Numbered from the stretch's first letter, positions 1 through 6,076 are shown. The stretch: DNA of 17,032 nt from JARIHD01 sp035629475 (GCA_035629475.1 DASPHS010000123.1:1-17032), one strand, 5' to 3'. A program made the numbers and translations. Notes: generated from the letters alone by a model not told the origin.

Positions 1-1
1 A

Positions 2-778
2 CTGGAAGTCACTCATCTCCATAGCCTTGCAAATAGCAGATATGACGAGCTAGTAACCTCACGACCGTTTAGAGCACCACACCATACCTCAAGCCATGTA
101 GCTGTCATTGGAGGAGGTGCCGATACCCGCCCGGGAGAAATAACGCTCAGCCATCGTGGCGTACTCCTCCTGGATGAGATACCTGAGTTTAGTAGGACCA
201 CCCTTGAGGCGCTGCGGCAACCTCTTGAAGATAAATATGTGACGATATCTAGAATTAAGCAAAGCGTTAGATACCCGGCCAACTTTACGCTTATAGCCAC
301 AGCAAACCCCTGCCCCTGTGGGTATTATGCGAGCGAGCAGGAATGTCAGTGCTCCATGTCTGAAGTCATCCGCTATCAGCGTAAAGTATCCGGCCCTATA
401 CTTGACCGCATTGATCTTCAGGTAGATGTTGAGAGCGTCGATACCACTCACCTACTAAGTGAACGCCCCACTAGCAGTGACAACCCCACACAGAAGCAAA
501 TAATTGCAGCGCGAGACATACAGTTCAATCGGCTAAAGGAGCAGAAGCTAAATGCAGATCTCACAAATCAGGAATTACGTATTTATGCACAACTCAGCCC
601 TGGAGCAACTGCCCTGCTAAATGCGGCTGCAGAGCGGCTGCGAGTATCTGCACGGGGTTATATGCGCGTTGTTCGCCTTGCACGGACTATCGCCGACCTA
701 GACAATAGTGTCCCGATAAGCGAAACTCATATCAGTGAGGCAATTCAGTACCGCGGGATGCGCACATTTGAGCACTAA
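2..778 (+). CDS. comM: ComM/YifB-family AAA+ ATPase, C-terminal part (5' end outside window)
   Basis: The frame is open from base 2 to a TAA at 776-778, giving about 258 residues; the N-terminal half lies upstream of the window. Seen: the family signature RPFRAPHHTSS near residues 29-39, a Walker B segment GVLLLDEIPEF, the motif ANPCPCGYY with a nearby second cysteine pair (CQC), and a C-terminal Mg-chelatase-like helical domain ending in RMRTFEH-like sequence. These are typical of the YifB/ComM group of Mg-chelatase-related AAA+ proteins. In naturally transformable bacteria ComM is a hexameric helicase that promotes branch migration during integration of imported DNA. That role is known for the family and inferred here. 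An in-frame ATG at 239 is internal and is not the start. The gene is followed 11 bp later by the -35 box of the infC operon, with no visible terminator between. Confidence 0.93.
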   Translation: MEVTHLHSLANSRYDELVTSRPFRAPHHTSSHVAVIGGGADTRPGEITLSHRGVLLLDEIPEFSRTTLEALRQPLEDKYVTISRIKQSVRYPANFTLIATANPCPCGYYASEQECQCSMSEVIRYQRKVSGPILDRIDLQVDVESVDTTHLLSERPTSSDNPTQKQIIAARDIQFNRLKEQKLNADLTNQELRIYAQLSPGATALLNAAAERLRVSARGYMRVVRLARTIADLDNSVPISETHISEAIQYRGMRTFEH

Positions 779-789
779 TATTGCCTTTC

Positions 790-818
790 TTGACCCCTGT
801 TGAATCATCTGTTACAAT
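790..818 (+). promoter_or_regulatory. sigma70-like promoter of infC-rpmI-rplT
   Basis: TTGACC (790-795) and TACAAT (813-818) are separated by exactly 17 bp. The predicted start near 825 leaves a leader of only about 20 nt before infC. There is therefore no room for the long attenuator leader seen in front of infC in some Firmicutes. Confidence 0.8.
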
Positions 819-836
819 ATGACCACTAACAATATA

Positions 837-850
837 AAGGAGACATTATC
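837..850 (+). promoter_or_regulatory. Shine-Dalgarno and non-AUG start site of infC
   Basis: AAGGAG lies at 837-842, followed by the in-frame codons ATT (845) and ATC (848). The reading frame is closed upstream by TAA at 827-829, and the first in-frame ATG, GTG or TTG is a TTG at 950, 34 codons inside the conserved IF3 N domain. ATC at 848 has 5 nt spacing, which is normal. ATT at 845 has only 2 nt. This site decides the start of infC. Confidence 0.8.
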
Positions 851-1375
851 AGCAAGTTTACCCGCCTGAATCAGGACATTCGGGCATCTCAACTGCGTGT
901 TATTGACCAAGATGGCAAACAACTTGGTATTTTATCTCGCTCTGAGGCCTTGAAGATTGCAGAGGATCAGGGGCTAGACCTTGTAGAGATCTCACCTGAC
1001 GCAAATCCACCAGTCGCAAAAGTTGTAGACTGGGGAAAATATAACTATCAGCGCACGAAGCAGCTGCAAAAGAACAAGCGCACTGCTAAGGCATTCGAAG
1101 TTAAGCAAATGCGTTTTGGTTTGAAGATAAGCGAACACGACCTGGGCGTAAAGCTGAAGAAAGTTACTGACTTCCTAGAAGCTGGACACAAGGTCAAGAT
1201 CACTATCTTCTACCGAGGGCGAGAATTAGCTCACAAGGATATAGGTTTCAAACTTGCAGATAAAGTAATTAACGATTTCGGTGATGCAATTGTTGTTGAT
1301 CAGACACCACAATTTGCCGGAAAACAGCTTAATTTTGTCATAAGGAGCAGTCATGCCAAAGCTAAAAACGCATAG
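848..1375 (+). CDS. infC: Translation initiation factor IF-3, non-AUG start
   Basis: IF-3 binds the 30S subunit, blocks early 50S joining and checks start-codon/initiator-tRNA pairing. From 848 the product is 175 residues, a normal IF-3 length. The N domain begins SKFTRLNQDIRASQLRVID and continues through GLDLVEISPDANPPVAKVVDWGKY. The C domain contains the KQMRFGLKISEHDLGVKL segment typical of the family. No canonical start codon exists at the right place, so translation should begin at AUC (848) or AUU (845), matching the known use of AUU by infC in enterobacteria, where IF-3 represses its own synthesis by rejecting non-canonical starts. That autoregulation is inferred here. The last 23 bp overlap rpmI, suggesting coupled translation. 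Confidence 0.95.
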   Translation: MSKFTRLNQDIRASQLRVIDQDGKQLGILSRSEALKIAEDQGLDLVEISPDANPPVAKVVDWGKYNYQRTKQLQKNKRTAKAFEVKQMRFGLKISEHDLGVKLKKVTDFLEAGHKVKITIFYRGRELAHKDIGFKLADKVINDFGDAIVVDQTPQFAGKQLNFVIRSSHAKAKNA

Positions 1376-1547
1376 TGGCACTAAGGATCGTGTTCGTATT
1401 ACCAAGAACGGTAAAGTTCGCATCAGCCACTCACACCGCAGTCACTTTTTGCAAAAAAAGAGTGGCGCACGCAAGCGCAAGCTTGCAGGTCTTCAGACCC
1501 TTACCGGTGCTATCAGTAAAAATATTAAGTTGAAGGTAGGAGCTTAA
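1353..1547 (+). CDS. rpmI: 50S ribosomal protein L35
   Basis: A 64-residue basic protein beginning MPKLKTHSGTKDRVRITKNG and containing SHRSHFLQKKSGARKRKL, the standard L35 pattern and length. It is a late-assembling component of the large ribosomal subunit. Its ATG lies inside the 3' end of infC (23 bp overlap) and is preceded by AAGGAG at 1342-1347, 5 nt upstream, so it has its own ribosome site despite the overlap. The order infC-rpmI-rplT is the conserved bacterial arrangement. Two bases separate its TAA from the rplT ATG. Confidence 0.97.
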   Translation: MPKLKTHSGTKDRVRITKNGKVRISHSHRSHFLQKKSGARKRKLAGLQTLTGAISKNIKLKVGA

Positions 1548-1549
1548 CC

Positions 1550-1894
1550 ATGCGTGTTAAACGAGGTGTCGCTAGCCACCAAAAGCACATGAAGATTCGT
1601 CACGCCACAAAGGGCATGACAAAGTCCAACCGGTCAAGCATTAAGCGTGGCAAGCAGGCCATTACTAAGGCCCTGCAGTTCGCTACCCGCGACCGCAAGA
1701 ACCGCAAGCGTACATTCCGCGAATTATGGAATGCGCGCATAAATGCAGCTGCCCGCCTACAGGGTACAACTTACAGCAAATTGATTGCAGCCCTAAAAGC
1801 AGCAAACATTACTATCGATCGCAAGATTCTTAGCGAGCTCGCTGTAAATGAGCCTAAGGCTTTCGAAGCTGTTGTTACAGCATCAAAGAAGTAA
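1550..1894 (+). CDS. rplT: 50S ribosomal protein L20
   Basis: A 114-residue highly basic protein starting MRVKRGVASHQKHMKIRHAT, with the L20 core TFRELWNARINAAARLQGTTYSKLI around residues 58-82. L20 binds 23S rRNA early and is essential for the first steps of 50S assembly. In E. coli it also represses its operon by binding the rpmI mRNA. I see no obvious rRNA-mimic structure here, so that control is not claimed. The start follows TAGGAG-type sequence in the rpmI tail. The gene ends the operon, with a terminator 26 bp after the TAA. Confidence 0.97.
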   Translation: MRVKRGVASHQKHMKIRHATKGMTKSNRSSIKRGKQAITKALQFATRDRKNRKRTFRELWNARINAAARLQGTTYSKLIAALKAANITIDRKILSELAVNEPKAFEAVVTASKK

Positions 1895-1920
1895 TCTCCT
1901 TTACTGCGACTGCTCCATTA

Positions 1921-1952
1921 AAAAACCACTCCCTACAAGGAGTGGTTTTTTA
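1921..1952. terminator. Bidirectional intrinsic terminator between rplT and rnpB
   Basis: A perfect 12-bp inverted repeat (1921-1932 with 1939-1950) has a 6-nt loop, an A-tract on the left and a T-tract on the right. It can end rplT transcripts on the + strand and rnpB transcripts on the - strand, whose mature 3' end is about 10 nt away. Confidence 0.9.
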
Positions 1953-1959
1953 TATAATT

Positions 1960-2378
1960 CTTGTGCCAGAAAATCCGTAAGCCGGGTTCTGTTTTAACTG
2001 ATCATCTATCTAGTCTCGCCGTTGCCAGCAAGATCGAGCGGATTAGTTGTGGTGTGCTCTAGCGGGAAACCACGGATCAAATCATCCGAGTGGGCACACC
2101 TCCTTGCAGCAGACAGGGTTTACCGCTTTGCAATGTCGCCATTGCAAACTGCGAGCTCTTACCTCGCTCTTTTCACCCTTACCCTAGCTACTAACTAGGG
2201 CGGTTTTGTTTCTGTGGCACTTTCCCTAGGGTTGCCCCCGGTTGCTGTTAGCAACTGCCTTTCCCTACGCTGCCCGGACTTTCCTCTTGGGCATCTTTTG
2301 ATAAACAATAGTAGTTTGTACTTACCTGTTTGCTTGACCAAAAGACGCCCAAGCGATCAGCCGATAACCTGGCACAAG
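1960..2378 (-). ncRNA. rnpB: RNase P RNA (type A-like)
   Basis: The catalytic RNA of RNase P matures tRNA 5' ends. On the minus strand the hallmark P4/J regions are present: GAGGAAAGTCCGGGC near the 5' third (2272-2288) and ACAGAACCCGGCTTA near the 3' end (1977-1992). The internal GTAAGGGTGAAAAG segment and a GGGAAAGTGCCACAGAAA segment are also typical. The ends are set by a perfect 10-bp P1 helix, CTTGTGCCAG at the 5' end (2378-2369) with CTGGCACAAG at the 3' end (1969-1960), giving about 419 nt. Loop-P14/L18-type elements were not individually resolved. It lies just downstream of the RNase HI gene, with its own promoter. Confidence 0.95.
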
Positions 2379-2382
2379 AACT

Positions 2383-2391
2383 ATTATACCA
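2383..2391 (-). promoter_or_regulatory. Extended -10 promoter of rnpB
   Basis: TGGTATAAT on the minus strand ends 4 nt before the first base of the P1 helix. No good -35 box is visible, consistent with an extended -10 promoter. It sits between the RNase HI stop codon and rnpB. Confidence 0.75.
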
Positions 2392-2408
2392 CTTATGACA
2401 AAGGATAC

Positions 2409-3197
2409 TTACTGCCGAGCGGCAGTGGCGTCAAGCGCTTCATTGACTTGCGCATCAGCAAGCTTATTGAGTTCTCTTGGTACATGTGAAAAGGTAACTC
2501 GTCTAAATTCTTTACTGAGGAGTGATGTAGCATCATGGATTGGCCACAAATCCCTGTTTTTTACTTTGAAAATACCACGCATTTGATTCACTACAAGTAA
2601 ACTATCCATAAACACATGTAACTCCCTGATACCCATTTTTTTTGCTTGCTCCAGCCCTAATCTAAGGGCTTGGTATTCGGCTTGATTATTTGTTGTAACT
2701 CCCAAGTATTCACCCCGCCTTAGGACAACGTTGTCGTCCATGTCAAGAATCACGAACCCACTGGCAGAGGGCCCAGGGTTACCTCGCGATCCGCCATCGG
2801 CATATAGCTTAGCTTCAGCTAAAGTTTGTGGCCGTGCAATGCCACTCACTTTTACGTTAGTTAAGGTAAAGCTGATGAGCTTGATAGGCGTATTAAGGTC
2901 AACTTGTGGTCCATAATAACGTTGAAATTCCTGCAACATTTGTTCTTGTGATTCATATTCTCTGTGCCCTTTATTATCATTAATTTTTACATCACTTAGT
3001 CTTTTCTCGACGACTTCGTCTACCGTTGCATTAGCTACAACTAGCCATGTATCGGGATTTTTAGGGTCAACCTTATCGATTACCTCTATAACGTCGTTAA
3101 CCGATATATTTTTGTCATCGTACATTCTCCACGTAGATGTCATGGTTCCCTGCACTACTTGCTGCGCGAGGTTATGGTCGAGTTTCAACGTTTTCAT
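2409..3197 (-). CDS. ASCH domain-RNase HI fusion protein
   Basis: A 262-residue two-domain protein. Residues about 1-115 look like an ASCH (PUA-like) domain: a MTSTWRMYDDKNISVNDVIEVID strand-turn pattern, then VVANATVDEVVEKRLSDV and a C-terminal FTLTNVKV strand. Residues 129-262 are RNase HI: LYADGGSRGNPG (Asp134), NNQAEYQAL (Glu174), FMDSLLVVNQ (Asp198), HVPRELNKLAD (His238, Asp248), so the DEDD set and the flexible-loop His are intact. RNase HI cleaves RNA in RNA-DNA hybrids, in R-loops and primers. ASCH domains are thought to bind RNA or modified nucleotides. How the fused ASCH domain changes the activity is unknown. No Shine-Dalgarno precedes the ATG. A predicted start about 25 nt upstream gives an A-rich leader. 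Confidence 0.9.
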   Translation of the reverse strand: MKTLKLDHNLAQQVVQGTMTSTWRMYDDKNISVNDVIEVIDKVDPKNPDTWLVVANATVDEVVEKRLSDVKINDNKGHREYESQEQMLQEFQRYYGPQVDLNTPIKLISFTLTNVKVSGIARPQTLAEAKLYADGGSRGNPGPSASGFVILDMDDNVVLRRGEYLGVTTNNQAEYQALRLGLEQAKKMGIRELHVFMDSLLVVNQMRGIFKVKNRDLWPIHDATSLLSKEFRRVTFSHVPRELNKLADAQVNEALDATAARQ

Positions 3198-3228
3198 TTT
3201 GTTTTTGTGTTTTAACTTACTGTAATAA

Positions 3229-3237
3229 AGTATACCA
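3229..3237 (-). promoter_or_regulatory. Extended -10 promoter of the ASCH-RNase HI gene
   Basis: TGGTATACT on the minus strand, predicted start near 3222, about 25 nt before the ATG. No convincing -35 box is seen. It has the same TGG-TATANT form as the rnpB promoter. Confidence 0.6.
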
Positions 3238-3586
3238 GAATAGTTTTCCGTTGCTAGCGTGTGTTTATTTTAACAATGATCGTACGTAGAATGTTTATTC
3301 AATGTATCCCACTTATACTTCGATTAGGTGCTCTTAGTTGCACCACTCCAAGCTATATCACCCCTGTTAAACTATGAAGAAAGATATATTCATTGATAAA
3401 TACACAACATGTCAGTGTTCTCACATCCTTTTTATGGTTCGTAACACCTTGAGTAAATCTACTTTGTTAAAGTATGATGCGCATATGCAGATAGTAGAAC
3501 AAGGGCATCGGCTAACTCATATGAAAATATTTTGATGCGTATAAGACAACAGAGGATGAACTATAAATTGTCAATTATCGGTAAAT
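3238..3586. other. 349-bp intergenic region without a convincing gene
   Basis: AT-rich sequence between the RNase HI promoter and the tRNA-Pro terminator. It holds a small hairpin (GGTGC/GCACC at about 3330-3346). It also holds an open frame for 53 residues (3374-3535, +) without a Shine-Dalgarno or matching promoter. I see no tRNA, repeat array or conserved RNA motif. It could be a decayed gene or a site of an unrecognised RNA. Confidence 0.5.
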
Positions 3587-3627
3587 CCAAATAAAAAAGT
3601 CGTCTTACTGACGACTTTTTTATTTGG
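3587..3627. terminator. Perfect 18-bp terminator hairpin after tRNA-Pro
   Basis: The arms at 3587-3604 and 3610-3627 are perfectly complementary, with a 5-nt loop and flanking A6/T6 tracts. On the minus strand it terminates the RNA-candidate/tRNA-Pro unit. The outermost 3 bp of the stem include the tRNA's own CCA (3625-3627). It would also terminate + strand transcription. Confidence 0.85.
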
Positions 3628-3700
3628 TCGGGGTGACAGGACTTGAACCTGCGACCTCACGGCCCCCAGCCGTACGCGCTACCAACTGCGCTACACCCCG
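3625..3700 (-). tRNA. tRNA-Pro (anticodon GGG)
   Basis: The cloverleaf is complete: acceptor CGGGGTG/CACCCCG, D stem GCGC/GCGC, anticodon stem TACGG/CCGTG with loop CTGGGGG (anticodon GGG), T arm GCAGG/CCTGT with TTCAAGT, discriminator A73 and an encoded CCA. It decodes CCC/CCU. Its 5' end is only 3 nt from the end of the structured RNA candidate, so both are probably on one transcript separated by RNase P. Confidence 0.96.
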
Positions 3701-3703
3701 GAG

Positions 3704-3838
3704 TGACTGGGCGGCCACTAATGATTAACCTGATCAAAACCAGGTGGGTACCCGCACCTAGCAACCACGGTCGCTAGAAATATTGAGTACCCCATGCAAT
3801 TAGTATTCAGATAATCAATTGCTTGACCTACCCAGTCA
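3704..3838 (-). ncRNA. Candidate structured RNA (~135 nt), class unknown, upstream of tRNA-Pro
   Basis: The region has no open frame but is closed by an exact 8-bp terminal helix: TGACTGGG at 3838-3831 pairs with CCCAGTCA at 3711-3704. Inside are further pairings: TGATTA/TAATCA, CTGA/TCAG, GGGTAC/GTACCC, and an apical hairpin CTAGCGAC/GTTGCTAG. Together they allow a rod-like fold with internal loops. A multi-hairpin fold is also possible. A -10 box (TATACT, 3850-3845) places +1 exactly on base 3838, the first base of the closing helix. The transcript would run 3 nt further into tRNA-Pro. Size and rod shape recall 6S RNA, but I could not match 6S, SRP or tmRNA signatures, so no class is assigned. 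Confidence 0.5.
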
Positions 3839-3844
3839 AATACT

Positions 3845-3850
3845 AGTATA
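3845..3850 (-). promoter_or_regulatory. -10 box of the structured RNA/tRNA-Pro unit
   Basis: TATACT on the minus strand. The usual 7-nt offset puts the start at 3838, the edge of the closing helix. The -35 region overlaps the 3' end of the M50 gene and is weak (TTTTCT at about 17 bp). Confidence 0.55.
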
Positions 3851-3860
3851 CCCTACTCTG

Positions 3861-4481
3861 TTAGAGAAGAAAATTGAATATGGTTTGCCCTATAGAGCTC
3901 AGTACAGGGCCAATAAATTGCGAAAGTACGAGGATAATAAAGACCACGAGCAGTAGTCCCATTGATTCAATTTGATACATTATTTTCTGTATAGGCTCTG
4001 GGGCAAAAGCGTACAAGAGGCGTGAGCCATCCAAGGGCGGAATAGGCAACATGTTGAAAACGAATAGGCTTATGTTGAGCTGTATGAAGATAACTGCAGC
4101 GTGTTGCGCAGCTTCGGGTATAACGCCAAAGTTAATGAGAAATGCAGCAACTGCAGCTAGGGCAAGGTTAGAGAATGGACCACCTAGAGCCACAAGAGCA
4201 GCACCATACTCACCGAATCGTACACGTAATGGATCAAAAGGCACTGGTTTTGCTACAAAAATTGGCGGAAGATGAAACAGAATAAGAACAGCAGGCAGCA
4301 ACACAGTCATATAGAGGTCGATATGCTTTAAAGGATTAAGCGTCAGCCTCCCCTCCTGTGCGGCAGTATCGTCGCCCAGACTATGTGCAACGTAGGCATG
4401 TACGGCCTCGTGCACACCTACGGAAAATAATAGCGAGAGAACAACGATGACAATATCACTGGGAGAATAGCCTGTAAACAT
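3861..4481 (-). CDS. Site-2-protease-like M50 metallopeptidase, membrane
   Basis: From the ATG at 4481 the product is 206 residues, the usual size of the minimal bacterial M50 family. Seen: HEAVH zinc-binding motif (residues 24-28) in the first hydrophobic helix, LGDDTAAQEGRLTLNPLKHID just after it, and NMLPIPPLDGSRLLY with the third ligand Asp at about 151. Several hydrophobic segments predict an integral membrane protein. These proteases cut transmembrane substrates. The substrate here is unknown. An upstream ATG at 4628 would add 49 residues but would overlap rpmB on the other strand. The 4481 start is better, since TGCTATACT ends 7 nt before it, implying a leaderless mRNA. It is divergent from rpmB. 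Confidence 0.88.
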   Translation of the reverse strand: MFTGYSPSDIVIVVLSLLFSVGVHEAVHAYVAHSLGDDTAAQEGRLTLNPLKHIDLYMTVLLPAVLILFHLPPIFVAKPVPFDPLRVRFGEYGAALVALGGPFSNLALAAVAAFLINFGVIPEAAQHAAVIFIQLNISLFVFNMLPIPPLDGSRLLYAFAPEPIQKIMYQIESMGLLLVVFIILVLSQFIGPVLSSIGQTIFNFLL

Positions 4482-4488
4482 ACTGTCT

Positions 4489-4497
4489 AGTATAGCA
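4489..4497 (-). promoter_or_regulatory. Extended -10 promoter giving a leaderless M50 mRNA
   Basis: TGCTATACT on the minus strand. The -10 ends at 4489 and the ATG begins at 4481, so +1 is predicted at 4482 or 4481. It overlaps the region just upstream of the divergent rpmB promoter. Confidence 0.6.
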
Positions 4498-4505
4498 GTG
4501 ATTGA

Positions 4506-4534
4506 TTGACTTATAGAGAGAAAACAGATAAAAT
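4506..4534 (+). promoter_or_regulatory. sigma70-like promoter of rpmB
   Basis: TTGACT (4506-4511), 17 bp, TAAAAT (4529-4534). The predicted start is near 4541. AAGGA at 4549-4553 lies 6 nt before the rpmB ATG. Confidence 0.7.
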
Positions 4535-4559
4535 ATACTACTGAATAGAAGGATTTTAT

Positions 4560-4763
4560 ATGCGTAAGTGTGAAATTACCGGCAAGGGCAAGCAGTTTGG
4601 CAACAACGTCAGCTTCTCGCAACGCCACACCAAGAAAGTATGGGAACCAAACCTTCAGAAGAAGACTGTTATTGTCGACGGCAAGAAGGTTAAGCTAAAG
4701 ATCAGCACACAGGCTATCCGTACGCTTAAGAAGAAAGGCCTGCTGACACCAGCAGCAAACTAA
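4560..4763 (+). CDS. rpmB: 50S ribosomal protein L28
   Basis: A 67-residue protein beginning MRKCEITGKGKQFGNNVSFS, continuing TKKVWEPNLQKKTV and ending with the basic LKKKGLL tail, the L28 pattern. Only one cysteine (Cys4) is present, so the zinc-binding four-cysteine form is not indicated. It is monocistronic: its own promoter and Shine-Dalgarno lie upstream and a perfect terminator 12 bp downstream. Confidence 0.96.
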   Translation: MRKCEITGKGKQFGNNVSFSQRHTKKVWEPNLQKKTVIVDGKKVKLKISTQAIRTLKKKGLLTPAAN

Positions 4764-4775
4764 GTTACCAAACTT

Positions 4776-4807
4776 AAAAAACACCTCTCAAATGAGAGGT
4801 GTTTTTT
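4776..4807. terminator. Bidirectional terminator between rpmB and the MBL-fold gene
   Basis: A 14-bp perfect stem (4776-4789 with 4794-4807) has a 4-nt loop and A6/T6 flanks. It serves rpmB on + and the converging MBL-fold gene on -. Confidence 0.9.
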
Positions 4808-4825
4808 AATTCAGAAGCGCAGGTT

Positions 4826-5452
4826 CTAGGACTGCTCGAGCACGATAAGCTGGGTTGTATCGCCCAGCTCACCAGATTTAACCTTAAGTTTAGTTACCGT
4901 CTCCTTAGGCTCCATAGTCAAGGCGGTTAAGGCCTGCTGAAGCGTTTGCTGTGGCACAGGGAATTGCATGTCACTGCTATCGTAATGAGTCGGTATTACC
5001 AGCTTAGGCTCTATCTTCTTAATAAGCTTTAACGCACCGATGGCATCTAGTGTGTATCCATTACCCCCGACGGGTACGAACATAACATCAACCATGCCAA
5101 TTGCCTCCAATTGAGCATCACTCAGCTCGGGATAGATATGCCCTACGACAAGCAGGCGTATATCGTCAGTCATGATCTTATATATTGTTGCATTACGCTG
5201 TTTATCTTCGTCCATGTGGGCGCGTGCAGCGATACCGTAAATGGAAATACCGGACACTTCATACTCACCTGGTTGATCGATAATAATCTTTGCCTGCTGC
5301 CCGGGTATGCCATGGGCGCCAGTAAACAGGGCGATATCACCTTGCTTGGCGATGCCCTTCTTGCCAAGATCCGCCAGATTGTCATCTATAAGTACGCGTG
5401 CGTGTTTGGTAGCTACCGTAAAACAGTTAGCGCCGTAAAATTGTAAATCCAT
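4826..5452 (-). CDS. Metallo-beta-lactamase-fold protein with degenerate metal site
   Basis: A 208-residue protein of the UlaG-like/Lactamase_B_3 type. Matching family landmarks, counted from the first of the two ATGs: an N-terminal MDLQFYGANCF strand, IIIDQPGEYEVSGISIYGI (residues 58-75), VDVMFVPVGGNGYTLDA (122-137) and KLVIPTHYD (151-158). The usual HxHxDH zinc motif is replaced by TGAHGIPGQQ (about residues 45-54), and the LGD aspartate by VGHI. At most a few ligands remain (His48, His157), so hydrolase activity is doubtful. Two ATGs are adjacent (5455, 5452). The second has the better spacing to AAGGAGG and is chosen. It follows the winged-helix gene by 27 bp and probably shares its transcript. 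Confidence 0.82.
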   Translation of the reverse strand: MDLQFYGANCFTVATKHARVLIDDNLADLGKKGIAKQGDIALFTGAHGIPGQQAKIIIDQPGEYEVSGISIYGIAARAHMDEDKQRNATIYKIMTDDIRLLVVGHIYPELSDAQLEAIGMVDVMFVPVGGNGYTLDAIGALKLIKKIEPKLVIPTHYDSSDMQFPVPQQTLQQALTALTMEPKETVTKLKVKSGELGDTTQLIVLEQS

Positions 5453-5479
5453 CATTCCTCCTTAAAACAAAACAGTTAG

Positions 5480-6076
5480 CTACAGAATACCATTCTTATC
5501 TATCAATACTTGTTTCTTAGAATCAAGTACCGTAGTAATGAATCGATCATTAATTTGTCGCCTGTAAGCGAATTCAGTTACCGACATTACTGTATAGCGC
5601 AAATCTTTGTTCTCTTGCGCCTCGAGTTCACTGACAAATTTTTGAAGAGCATTTTGATTCACGTCGCCCACGATCAGCATATCAATACCACTTGATTCAT
5701 CACGTGTGAACTGCCCCGTGTACAGGACAACCTCTAGGTTGCCGAGTGCTTTGAATTTATCATGCTCAGGATTAGCTGTGGATGCGCTGGTTTTCCGGGT
5801 CTTGATGGCCGGGCCTGTGGTTGGCTTACCAAAAATAGCCAAGAGCGGCTCGTAATACTCATAGGTCTGGTTTACCTCATAATACAAACGGTTGTTCGTA
5901 TTGTCAGAAACAATGATACCCGTATTAAGAAGGTTTGCTAGCTCACGTCGGACGGAGTTGATTTGTTCGTCAATTTTACGCGTAATCTCACGTACGTAAA
6001 ATGACCTGTTGGGGTTGCTATAAAATAACTGCAGCAGTTTAACCCTCGTTTTCGATCCGAACAATTGCTCAATCAT
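5480..6076 (-). CDS. Winged-helix regulator with nucleotidyltransferase-like C-terminal domain
   Basis: A 198-residue protein. Residues about 1-75 form an ArsR/MarR-like winged helix: FGSKTRVKLLQLFYSNPNR, a recognition segment FYVREITRKIDEQINSVRREL, and a wing GIIVSDNTNNRLYYEVN. A polar linker at about 85-108 joins a C-terminal domain with SSGIDMLIVGDVN, resembling the GSxxxxD region of minimal nucleotidyltransferases but without an intact catalytic Asp pair. Proteins of this architecture are annotated as transcriptional regulators. The regulated genes are unknown. The ATG lies 6 nt after a TGCTACAAT box, implying a leaderless mRNA, and the MBL-fold gene follows in the same unit. Confidence 0.78.
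   Translation of the reverse strand: MIEQLFGSKTRVKLLQLFYSNPNRSFYVREITRKIDEQINSVRRELANLLNTGIIVSDNTNNRLYYEVNQTYEYYEPLLAIFGKPTTGPAIKTRKTSASTANPEHDKFKALGNLEVVLYTGQFTRDESSGIDMLIVGDVNQNALQKFVSELEAQENKDLRYTVMSVTEFAYRRQINDRFITTVLDSKKQVLIDKNGIL

Noticed and set aside
89..451. 120-residue open frame on - inside the ComM gene
   Set aside because: It is the shadow of a well-supported coding frame on the other strand.
2214..2489. 91-residue open frame on +
   Set aside because: It runs antisense through RNase P RNA and into the RNase HI 3' end, with no protein motif.
3374..3535. 53-residue open frame on + (MKKDIFIDKY...)
   Set aside because: No Shine-Dalgarno, no well-placed promoter, no recognisable motif, in AT-rich sequence where a frame of this length is expected by chance.
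3735..3770. T-box-like string on + (GGTGGGTACCCGC)
   Set aside because: The bulge would be 8 nt instead of 7, no competing terminator follows and no + strand gene lies downstream before rpmB. The string is better explained by pairing within the minus-strand RNA candidate.
4482..4628. N-terminal extension of the M50 protease to the ATG at 4628
   Set aside because: It would overlap rpmB on the other strand and run through both divergent promoters. The family's usual start matches the ATG at 4481.
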